A program made the translations under genes and the position numbers. The notes below the pieces were generated by a model. It did no database searches. It was not told the origin of the DNA and saw only the letters and a list, made by a program, of their open reading frames with translations. From the NCBI GenBank assembly GCA_049999725.1, contig JBNGIS010032322.1:1-26839 (forward strand): DNA of 26,839 bases. The letters run 5' to 3'. The DNA is from Haplomitrium mnioides. Its lineage: Eukaryota; Marchantiophyta; Haplomitriopsida; Calobryales. This document shows positions 18,871 through 26,839 of this stretch, one piece after another (the stretch's first letter is position 1; each line of letters opens with the position of its first letter).

Positions 18871-19930
18871 AATGCCATGAGCAAAATATATAGCGAAGGT
18901 ATATGAGAGACAAGAATAACAATGACCATATAGTGAAATAATAGTTGATTAAGCCATAATGATAATGTTGATAATCTCCATAGACCAAGAGAATGACAAA
19001 AATGTTGGTGCAAAAACAAAGGTATAGCCTTCATAAAAATATCAGCAATGTTCTCCTTACCAAAGACAACCTGCACAAAAATAGTATCGTCACGCTGCTC
19101 ATAGGTGAAGAAAAACTTAGATGCAATGTGTTTAATATGGTCTCCTTTAATAAAACCTTGTGAGACTTGTTGTACACATGCCAAGTTATTCTAAAAAAAA
19201 CAATTGGGTTAGATATACAAAGAAAGCCATAGTGTAAATAAACATGATCAAGCATCCTTCATAGCTATAAGCACTCCCTACTAGCTTCATTCAAAGCTAC
19301 AATCTCTACATGGTTTGGGGATGTACAAGTCAAATTTTTCTTTGTACTTTTCCATGATATAGTTGTAGAGCCATAGAGGAATATACAATTGGTTTGGGAT
19401 TTAGCATCATTAGGATCCGAAAGATTTCATACATCTGCATAGTTGGTAAGGATTTGATCAGTAGTATTTGGGAAAATAGTCCCATATCAATTGTGCCTTG
19501 TAAATATATGAAAATACGTTTGATACCATTCCAATGTCATATAGTAGGTTGTGAACTATGTCTTGCAAGCAAGTTCACAACAAAGGAAATATCAAGGCAT
19601 GTTTGATTAGCAAGATACATAAGAGCTCCAATAGTGGAGAGATATGGTATCTCAGATCAGAGAATTGGCTCTATGTCTTTTCTTTTTCAGAAAATATCTT
19701 TTTCTCTATCGAGTGTTCTTATCTCTATAAGTGATGTTAGTTGCAAAGATTTATCCATATTAAATTGCTTTAGGATTGTTTTAGTTTAAGTACTCTAATG
19801 CATCAATATGCCATCATCAAGGTACTCAAATTGTAATCCCAAACAATATTTGGTCTTATCAATATCCTTCGTATCAAAATTTTTCTTAAGAATAGAAATA
19901 GTTTGTTCAAGTAAGGACTAGTGACCAAAG
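18871..19930 (-). pseudogene. pol: Copia RNase H pseudogene
   Basis: RNase H removes the RNA template during cDNA synthesis. The minus strand reads, in order, YLSTIGALMYLANQTC, DISFVVNLLARYSS, HWNGIKRIFIYLQGTIDMGL, SWKSTKKNLTCTSPNHVEIV, EASRECL, then in another frame KHIASKFFFTYEQRDDTIF and GKENIADIFMKAIP. These are the usual copia RNase H landmarks. At least one frameshift (near 19180-19250) and several stops are present. Confidence 0.85.
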
Positions 19931-20900
19931 AGGTTTATATCATCAATATATAATGCGACAATTATAAATTCTTTGTCAACATTCTTGATGAATAAAATTG
20001 GTGCAATGTCATCAAAGTGAAAACTCATGGCTATTATCTCCTCTTGAAATCTCTTGTACCAAATTAGACCCCTCTACTTAAGTCCATAAATAGATCTAAG
20101 GATCTAGATTGCATATCCATCCTTGGTTAGAGGCATGGATTGATGCATAGGGAGACAATAGGTCTTTTCTCCCTAGACTGCATCTCATGGACTATAGGTC
20201 CTAACCAAATACTACCACCACTGGGTTTAAGTACGGTCAATAGTAACGAGGTAGATAGGTTTCTAGATGGTTTACGCTTAGTGAAATTCTCCCTCTGAAT
20301 ATGATAGATATTCTTGACTATAAGCTATGGGAGAGCTTTCATATAGATATGGGTATCTAATAGCCCGTACAAGTATGTTGTCACAACATCCATCTTATAT
20401 GTAATGAGCTCATATCCTAGGGAAAAGCCTACTAGTAACCGGTATGTGATAGCATCCAAAATTAGGGCGTATATGAGATCAAAGTCTCTCCCAAGTATTT
20501 GTGTATAACCTTTGGCTACAAAACGTGACTTAAATTTGACAACTTTTCATTTTTCATTCGCTTTTTCACTAAGATCCACCTATGTCCAATTAAATGAGCA
20601 TTTGAGGGAACAGGAACTAAAGGTCCAAATACCTTCATCTATATTATGGAGTGAAGTTCTAAATCTATTGCCTTTTTCCACTCTATCCAATCAAAATTAT
20701 CCATGGATTTTTTGACAGATCTAAGATCAGGTGGTGTATCGGATATAGTTTGTGAAATTAAGAATGTGAAATGGTCATCTACATCTATACTCTCTCTTTT
20801 CCATATATTCATGTAGTGGATCGAGATCTCTTAATTATCAAGGTACTTTAATAGGGAGATAGTCGGCTCAGATAGTTAAGGCATAGATTATGAAGCTTTT
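19931..20900 (-). pseudogene. pol: Copia reverse transcriptase pseudogene
   Basis: Minus-strand pieces include WIEWKKAIDLELHSI, KSRFVAKGYTQILGRDFDL (20470-20539), MDVVTTYLYGLLDTHIYM (20340-20420), SIYGLK near 20085, and FIIVALYIDDINLFGH with the catalytic YIDD at 19939-19950. Order and spacing match copia RT. Stretches around 20130-20320 are more diverged, and many stops break the frame. It is upstream of RNase H on the same strand, as copia order requires (integrase before RT). Confidence 0.85.
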
Positions 20901-22110
20901 AAGACATCAGTTGAGAATGTGCTTCTCTTTGTCGAAGCTTTTTGCCGAGGTTGAGAGTCTTTTGAGCCAAGAGTACGTCCTCTCATTTTCCTTGGTACTT
21001 GGTCAACTATTGGTTTAGAAATAACCTCAATTCTTGCAAGAATATTCACTGTAGGAATATGTGACCTTGTTACCCTTTGAAATTTCATTAAATGAATCTG
21101 GCAATTGTTCGAAGGTTTTAGCCAAGTGAAGAAGTGTCTTGACTTCATCCTCACCTTTCTTTGTTCTTTGATCCATCTAGATAGTGGATGTATTCTCCCA
21201 TTGGAGTTTTTTGGTAATGAAGAATTTTTATCTTCAAAAAGAGAAGGAAATAAATCCTCGTAGAAATGGCAATTGGCTAATCTAGCTTGAAAAACATCAG
21301 CTATGGATGGTTCCAGATAGCGTATAATAGAAGGGGAATCATATCCCGCATAGATGCCTTTTTTTCTTTGAGATCCCATCTTAGTTCTTTTGAGTCCCAT
21401 GATTGGAACTAAGACTTGACTACCAAAAACTCGTAAATAGGATAAATCTAGTATATTACCATAGAAAAGTTGGTGAGGTGATAATGTATTGAATGTTGAT
21501 GGATTATATTTTAATAGTGATGTAGCATATAGTACTGCATGGCCCTATGCAAAAACTGGTAAATTGGTCTCCATTAACATAGGCTTAGTAATCATTTGAA
21601 TGTTGTATATTACTCTTTCGGTTACTACATTTTGAAAATGAACATGCGCGATAGAGTATTGGGTATCTATACCCATAGTCATACAAAATTCATCAAATGT
21701 TTTTGATGTAAACTCTTCCTCATTGTCAATTCCTAGGACTTTTATTGGACTTTTTGGAAATTGAACTTTCAATTTTAGAATGTGTGCTAAGATCCTCGGA
21801 AAGACTAAATTACGAGTTGAGAGTAATGATACTTGTGACCATTTAGTTGAAACATAGAATATCACCAAGAAGTACCAAAAGGGTCAAATGGGTGGGTTGA
21901 TAGGACCATAGATATCTGCATGCATCCTCTCAAGGAGTTTCGATATTTCCAAAATCATCTTGGAAATTGCTGGTTGTAAGGCCAAATTCCTTTGAGAACA
22001 ATGTATATATGGTATTTTGATCATAGATTATTTTATGTTTAGAGGAATAGATTGGTCAATTTGGGAATGTTTCAAAACACTATGGTGCTTGGATGTCCTA
22101 AGCGATTATG
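20901..22110 (-). pseudogene. pol: Copia integrase pseudogene
   Basis: The minus strand begins with the GAG-pre-integrase piece L*HNRLGHPSTIVF near 22060-22110, where TAG replaces the usual Trp. The core has all three catalytic acidic residues: Asp in HADIYGPI (21914-21916), Asp in LGIDNEEEF (21725-21727) and Glu in VTERVIYNI (21617-21619). The last two are about 36 codons apart, fitting D-x35-E. The zinc-finger cysteines are lost. Downstream are LSPHQLFYG and LRVFGSQVLVP, then GYDSPSIIRYLEP. A stop after NLPVFA and others make it non-functional. Confidence 0.85.
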
Positions 22111-22600
22111 CTATAGTATTATAGTATGATTGATTGTTTGTGCATGAGTATGAAATTTTTGTATTTGCGTGGTATAAAAACCAAGATGGTACGCAAATAG
22201 AGTTTCTTTTATTACATATCCTTCAAGAGTGTGCATTAACAAATGCAACACTTGCTGGTTTTTACAAGTGCTAGTATGAATGTGAAAACCATTGTCTCGT
22301 ATATCACAAAAACTAATCAGGTTTCTTATTGCACTTGGAGCATAAATAGTCGATCCGATATTTACAGCAGTTCCTTGTGGCAATCTGATTGTGGCTGGTC
22401 CTTTTCCTTCTTCAATCTGATTATTTCCCATTATGGTATTTCATCTTTTGGTATGAGGGCATGAGCTTGGTAAAATAGGACCTATATTTTAAAATAATAT
22501 AAGTACTGCCACTGTCTATTATACAGGTACGAATATCATCAAGAGGTAGTGTAGAATTTGTACACTAAATCATATTCTTCTTAGGTGTATTCAGATCCTC
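22111..22600 (-). pseudogene. pol: Copia protease pseudogene
   Basis: The minus strand reads CIIDSGSTYI with the intact D-S-G active site at 22508-22516. It continues into an open frame of 106 codons (22431-22111): GKGPATIRLPQGTAVNIG, then IYAPSAIRNLISFCDI, the usual copia protease C-terminal landmark. It would process the polyprotein. It lies between the gag zinc knuckle and integrase, as expected. Confidence 0.85.
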
Positions 22601-23599
22601 TTCCTTATTGATATAGCCGCTAAGGGTATCGGTCTGTTCCATAAAAAACACCATTATTCTCTATTGTAGATTTCTGGTTTTTGTCCTTTGCATACAATGC
22701 TACCGAGTGACCTAGGATTCTGCAAACTTGATTTGTATGCCCCATTGTCCCACATCTGCTGCAAACAACTAGCACTCTTAAATTACTTGAGGATGGCTGA
22801 TTGTTGTCATTATATGAAGTCCTGCCTCCTCTTCTTTCTCTTTGATAAAATCTTGTAGAGTTGCCCTTGCCTATTCCTCTCCCCTTAAACTGCTGATTCC
22901 TGCCAGTTATAGGGGATTTACCCCTTGAGAGTTTTCTATGAAAGAACCAAATCTGGCCCTTGTTCTAGACATACCTTTGTTATATGTTGGCTTAGAATAA
23001 TGTGCTTCAAGTGCTAGGGTTTGAGGTAGGGTATCGGGGGATCTCACTTTTGAATTCTTCATCAGCAAATCCTGATGTTTCTCTACTAATAGTAGACAAG
23101 CTATGAGCTTAGAATATGTAGCAAAAGTTCATGTTTTTGTATTGAGTAGATAGAATCATGTTTGCTGTATGGAATGTGAATAATGTCTTTTCAATTTGTT
23201 CCTCTTGGGAAACACAGTGTCTACACAATGTTAATTGAGATGTTATTCTAAACAACTCACTGTTATATTTAGAGATTGAGGAAAAATCTGAAACTCTTAA
23301 ATTGACCCAGTCATGCTTTGCTTTAGGTAGATGATTAGTTTTAGTATGGTCAAATCTTTCTTTCAGATTATCCGAGAGAATTATGGGTTACTCTCATTCA
23401 GACACTGAATTTTTAGAGAGTCTGAAAGGTGATGTCTTAGGAATACCAAAGCTTGGGCTTTCTGTTGCAATGCAATGTACTAATATGTACGGATGGCGGT
23501 CTCCAATCCTTTGGACACCAGATGGGTTGTTGCATCTAGTGATCAGGAAAGATAATTATCTCCTTCAATGGTCAGCTATTTAAAATTTAATTTTTCCAT
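22601..23599 (-). pseudogene. gag: Copia gag pseudogene (UBN2 type)
   Basis: The likely start is the ATG at 23597-23599 (MEKLNFK*LTIEGDNYLS). In order follow SLDATTHLVSKGLETAI, QQKAQALVFLRHHLSDSLKI, LKERFDHTKTNHLPKAKHDW, then ISKYNSELFRITSQLTLC and KTLFTFHTANMIL. This is the UBN2-type gag typical of a large plant copia group. A CCHC zinc knuckle CSRCGTMGHTNQVC is intact at 22722-22763. Frameshifts (near 23390 and 23000) and several stops inactivate it. Confidence 0.85.
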
Positions 23600-24032
23600 A
23601 TTTAGAATGCAGAAAGATTTTTGTGGGTTTAAAGATAAATAACATATTTATCAAAATGCAGAAAAACAAGTGTTAATCTATTTGCAGTTCTGCAAACAAC
23701 AGATAAAATAGGTTTCAGTAACAAAAGTTATATGAAAAGTATGTTCCATGTTCTTCTTGTTGTAGGCAAGGGGTTGATCTTCAAAAAAACAAGTGATGAT
23801 ATCAGTAATAGGCCTTTAGAATACATCCAAAATGTTTCAGAGGTTGGTGTAGTCTCAACTTCTATATATATTCTGCAAAATTTGTTGTAGATTTCTTGAA
23901 TGTGCAACCTTGTCCTATGCATCCTTGAATCAAGTCTTGAAGATATATGTTTTTGAGAAATGTAGAGAATAATCTTTGAAGATACCCTGTAATGTAGAGG
24001 GAACACTAGGGACTAGTTGTGGCTCATAGGCC
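23600..24032 (-). other. Copia leader with candidate primer-binding site
   Basis: No coding frame; this is the expected leader between gag and 5' LTR. On the minus strand ggcctatgagcc at 24021-24032 resembles the initiator-Met primer site TGGTATCAGAGCC common in copia elements, with a small gap and substitutions. The match is weak. Confidence 0.4.
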
Positions 24033-24546
24033 TTCTCAAAATCTCACTAGATTCTTGAGACAACTAGTCAATTTCCTCTTATAGATGTTATAGAAAACTA
24101 TACTCTATAGAAAATAGAATTTGCACTCTAGGTGTAGCAATAGCTAATCTTTTTACACTTATATATTAAGCTATGCTAAAAATACATTATTGGATTTAGA
24201 GATCCTTGAAAAAAATGTTTATATCACATTACATTAGATTTTGAAATGTGCAATTTTTGTTACATGAAAAACATAGTATTGATCTGTCAGAATATGAAAT
24301 TAGATGATCTGATGTGAAGTTACGTCCAATTTTTACTCCAATAGATAGGACAATGTATAAGATATGTGTGAGAGCATGGTTCCTGACAAAAGGTCAGAAA
24401 CTAGTTGAAGGTGGTCTCTTTTGAGTAGTGGAGTGAGAGGGAAGTAGTGAAGCTTCAGTTTTGTGAGAGTAAAGTGTAAAAATATGTATATAAGTTTTTG
24501 TGAGGAAATTTTGGGAGATCATTGGCCAAGGAGAGAAGCTTGGGTA
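24033..24546. other. Unassigned region where the copia 5' LTR should be
   Basis: Comparison by eye with the 3' LTR (18316-18588) shows no homology here. No catag target-site copy and no gypsy A sequence resume. The stretch 24360-24546 is G/A-rich (gtgagag variants) and runs into the gap. The element's 5' end is missing, replaced, or misassembled. Confidence 0.5.
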
Positions 24547-24646
24547 NNNNNNNNNNNNNNNNNNNNNNNNNNNNNNNNNNNNNNNNNNNNNNNNNNNNNN
24601 NNNNNNNNNNNNNNNNNNNNNNNNNNNNNNNNNNNNNNNNNNNNNN
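24547..24646. other. Assembly gap (100 N)
   Basis: Exactly 100 N, the usual placeholder for a gap of unknown size. Sequence on the two sides differs in composition and content, so adjacency is not proven. Confidence 0.98.
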
Positions 24647-25328
24647 GTTGAGGGCTAAGGCTAGCCCCTACCTATCTATTTCTATGTGTGTGTCGGAGGA
24701 CAAGTTGCCCTGTTTAGCCCTAAACTAGATCAGTCCAGGGGCAGGAAATTAAGCGGTGACCTTACACCCCTCTAGGGGGCTGCCTCTCGAAAAAGAAGGA
24801 GTGAGATCTTTATATACTAATTCAGCAATATTGCGGGAAACTAATGGGATATATGCAGAGGCCAGGACGACTCGCGAATGTGTCTGTGGATTTCCAGTGA
24901 GTATGGCTGTGAGAAAGGGTGCGTAGCGACAATGAATCCCCGTAAACGAAGAAGGATCGGTTGCGAGGCAACCAAGTGATGCGAGCCCTGCTGCGACAAT
25001 CGAAATGAAGAGCTTAACCCGATGAAGGACCTGTTTGAATCAATTGTGCTGCGCTGCGCCCAACTCAAGAAGTACCTTGCTGATGAGAATTTCTGATGAA
25101 GATTGAGTTGAGACGAACTGTTGCAAAGAAGGTTCGGTGGCACGGAGTTTTCTGATGACGAACGAAGGTGCTTAAGGAAATTAATCTATGGAGAATTGAG
25201 GCGATGCTGCGGATAGATCTGCGTAAGTACCCGGTGTGGAAATGCTTCTACTGCGAAGTGATGAGCTGCAAATGAAGGAATTATATTGCGAAGGAATCAA
25301 AGTAAAGAATGTTCTACACTGAAAGCCC
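24647..25328. other. Less AT-rich region, no gene recognised
   Basis: This stretch looks richer in G and C than anything to its left. It contains short palindromic text (cccctctagggggc near 24767) and a TATA-like site at 24809. A minus-strand frame of 100 codons at 24841-25143 has no domain I recognise. The layout (TATA, then untranslated-looking sequence, then short tandem repeats) could be an LTR or leader of another retroelement. Confidence 0.35.
24809..24819 (+). promoter_or_regulatory. TATA-box-like element
   Basis: tttatatacta in an otherwise less AT-rich context, preceded by a G/A-rich stretch. It is a plausible core promoter for an LTR or transcript reading right, but no transcript evidence exists here. 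Confidence 0.35.
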
Positions 25329-25778
25329 ATGCGGAATATGAAATGTGATAAGGAAGAATCAAATTGTGAAGATCAGTTTGTGCGACATTCCATGAGAAAA
25401 AACGAAATATGGGGAAATTACCTGGTGACAAAGACCTGCAACGATCGGATTGAAGAAGAAAAGATGATCTACAAAGGATCGAATTGGAAGACTGCTACGA
25501 GGAGGAAATCGATAGAGCTAATGCGCAATCAGGTGGTATTAAATTTTAAAGGAATAATTAAGAATTGGAAGCGAGCGGAAGGAGGTTCCGTGGAGAGTCC
25601 GTGGTCCGTGAAGAAGGCTTCGGAAAGTCGCCTTCCTATGTGGGGAACCCCAGTTAAGAGGGTTTACGTTAAGAGTCCGTGTGGGGATCCGAAGTGGAAT
25701 CCCCGGTTTAATTGGTTCCGAAGGGAGTTCCGATGTGGGGAGCACTGGTTAATGTGGATTCCGAAGCTGCTTAATTAA
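25329..25778 (+). CDS. Open frame of 149 codons, unknown, doubtful
   Basis: Starts MRNMKCDKEESNCEDQ. The first two thirds are lysine/glutamate-rich and the last third is Trp/Arg/Pro-rich (for example MWGTPVKRVYVKSPCGDPKW and HWLMWIP). That last part is encoded by the short tandem DNA units listed next, so the protein repetition follows from the DNA repeat. No domain, signal peptide or membrane segment is visible. It is the longest unbroken frame right of 13,700 outside the copia element, but the opposite strand also has repeat-derived frames. Likely a chance frame in repetitive DNA; a small lineage-specific gene cannot be excluded. Confidence 0.2.
   Translation: MRNMKCDKEESNCEDQFVRHSMRKNEIWGNYLVTKTCNDRIEEEKMIYKGSNWKTATRRKSIELMRNQVVLNFKGIIKNWKRAEGGSVESPWSVKKASESRLPMWGTPVKRVYVKSPCGDPKWNPRFNWFRREFRCGEHWLMWIPKLLN
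25582..25766 (+). repeat. About 42-54-bp units with GGTTCCGAAG core, block 1
   Basis: Units combine tgtgggga (25639, 25680, 25734) with ggttccga or a variant (25661, 25714, 25756). Spacings are 41-54 bp. The same unit recurs at 26170-26285. Confidence 0.7.
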
Positions 25779-26009
25779 TCGGACAGAAAGGTGACTTATC
25801 AAAGATTCGGACGACAAGGACGTAATTGGGAAAGTTCGAATCAGGTATCTTCAGAAAGTTTGAAAGGAATCTATGGAGCTCTTAGTTCTTACAACAAACA
25901 TTTCGACAAGTCAGGTAAACAAGCCTTCTTTAATGTTCTTACGTAGAACTTCTCCATGCCTTAGTAAAAAGAAGAAGTCTCTCAAGGTTCCTATATCAAG
26001 GGACAGTGG
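25779..26009. other. Spacer with one 48-bp-family core
   Basis: A single ggtgacttatcaaagattcgg at 25790 resembles the core of the 48-bp units further right. The remainder (25800-26009) shows no gene or clear repeat. Confidence 0.4.
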
Positions 26010-26575
26010 CAAAAGCAAGATATATCAATGATTCGATGGAGGAAGAATGTGAAAGGCCGGAAAGGTGACTTATCGACAGTCCGGCACAAAAGAAAAACTA
26101 AGTATCGAAATAGGGATAAATCGAAGATCCGGCAGGAAAGGGAAGATAGAGCCGGAAGGGCGATAAATTGAAGGCGGAGCCCACTTAAGGGGGTTCCGAT
26201 TTGCCATCCGATGTGGGACACCCCAGGTAAAATGGTTCCGAATGACCTTCCTAAGTGGAGAGTCCACTTAGCAGGGTTTCGAAGGGGTCTAACAAAGGTT
26301 GCCGAAACGAGAATATAACGCAGCTCCAGTCTAGAAAGAAAGGATGCTGAAACAGAGATTTATCACCTATCCAAGAGAAGCAAGCAGTGTGGAAATGGCG
26401 ATATATCACAAGTTTGAAAAGAAGAAACGAGAAGAGATCTACCGAAAGGATGACATATCTTAGATCTGACCGTGGAAGAACCAAAAACTGTCAAAAAGGT
26501 GATCTAGCACAGATCTTATAGAAGAAGAAGCGGTGCCAAAAAGGAGATGTAGCACCGATCCAGTTGGGGCAAAAA
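26010..26575 (+). repeat. About 48-bp tandem repeat array, degenerate
   Basis: The core (g)gtga-tatc-a-gatc-g recurs with its tatc/tagc ends at 26026, 26074, 26122, 26169 (aatt), about 26320 (weak), 26364, 26407, 26459, 26508 and 26553. Successive spacings are 48, 48, 47 and then 43-52 bp. On the minus strand the first units give a 16-residue periodicity (RIFDLSLF, RTVDKSPF, RIIDISCF), a by-product of the 48-bp unit. The array is interrupted at about 26170-26300 by GGTTCCGA units. Confidence 0.8.
26170..26285 (+). repeat. About 42-bp units with GGTTCCGA core, block 2
   Basis: ggttccga at 26192 and 26234 and ggtttcga at 26275 are spaced 42 and 41 bp. Each is preceded by a variant of aagtggagagtccactta or tgtgggacacccca. 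Same family as block 1. Confidence 0.75.
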
Positions 26576-26839
26576 CGAAGGTTCTTCATAGTTCTTATAC
26601 AAAGGGTCAAGGCTTTGCGGATGACGTGGTAACTGTGAAAGTCAGCGGTTCAACGGGCGGTCAGCGCAACAGTCCGACTACCCCTCTGCGGGGCGGCGTC
26701 GGATGGCATCACAGCGGAAACGTGGCACCTCCACGAGACTCGGGAATCTACGGGAATCTAACAGATTCTGCGGGCATCTTGGCATTCAACGGATTACGAG
26801 CATTTAACGGGAATCTTATAGATTCTACGAGAATCTCAG
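26576..26839 (+). repeat. Right-end segment with gggaatct repeats
   Basis: 26576-26730 looks relatively G/C-rich and unassigned (for example ctgcggggcggcgtcgg). From about 26740 the text repeats cgggaatcta (twice in tandem), then agattctgcgggcat, then cgggaatcttatagattctacgagaatct. These are direct and inverted forms of gaatct/agattc. The window ends inside this array. Confidence 0.5.

Noticed and set aside
18686-18880. 64-codon plus-strand frame
   Set aside because: Antisense to the copia 3' untranslated region next to the polypurine tract.
24033-24310. Copia 5' LTR
   Set aside because: Compared with the 3' LTR by eye on the minus strand; no shared blocks found.
24647-24830. tRNA or other structured RNA gene suggested by short palindromes
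   Set aside because: No A/B box pair or cloverleaf could be traced.
24841-25143. 100-codon minus-strand frame
   Set aside because: No recognisable domain, no conserved context, and Ser/Leu/His-rich composition; not supported as a gene.
25991-26484. Possible repeat protein on the minus strand (16-residue periodicity)
   Set aside because: The periodicity follows directly from the 48-bp DNA unit, frames are short and broken, and no start or promoter is evident.
26010-26575. CRISPR array
   Set aside because: Units are degenerate throughout with no constant repeat and variable spacer pattern, and the window is plant-like DNA.

Overview
The window looks like nuclear DNA from a flowering plant. 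The + strand text is AT-rich, and it is packed with decayed LTR retrotransposons of typical plant Ty3/gypsy and Ty1/copia architecture. It also has a GA microsatellite and two scaffold gaps of exactly 100 N (5625-5724 and 24547-24646). I cannot name the species. I see no intact host gene, no tRNA or rRNA gene and no CRISPR array.

Layout, left to right. 1-1759 is unassigned AT-rich DNA with one promoter-like spot and a spaced CAAACTTTCA-type motif. 1760-2026 is a copia-type solo LTR. 2027-5280 holds the 5' half (primer site, leader, gag, protease) of a plus-strand gypsy element, whose PBS-leader segment occurs twice, 540 bp apart. 5281-6321 is spacer with the GA repeat. 6322-6800 is a plus-oriented gypsy LTR followed by a primer site.

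That LTR abuts, in inverted orientation, gypsy copy B on the minus strand. B runs from its 5' LTR at 12298-12778 through gag and pol to a broken end at about 6821. Further right, on the same strand, gypsy copy A of the same family runs from reverse transcriptase (18313) through integrase (about 15850). Two copies of an extra downstream ORF follow (15459-14565 and 13679-12780). A and B appear to share the LTR at 12298-12778, as expected for a tandem array made by LTR-LTR recombination.

Copy A's reverse transcriptase is cut at 18315/18316 by a minus-strand copia element (18316 to about 24030) that carries gag, protease, integrase, RT, RNase H, PPT and 3' LTR. After the second gap, 24647-26839 looks less AT-rich and unrelated to the rest. 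It contains two families of short tandem units (about 42 and about 48 bp) and no recognisable protein.

Nothing here looks able to transpose. All pol genes carry stops and frameshifts, though several catalytic motifs survive (FIDD/FLDD, YIDD, protease DSG, copia integrase D-D-E). The best candidate for something undescribed is the extra ORF between integrase and LTR: its copy at 13679-12780 keeps one reading frame of about 300 codons, broken only by four in-frame stops. Other points worth a second look are an 18-bp inverted repeat whose enclosed segment is flipped between two LTR copies, and the tandem-repeat block at the right end.
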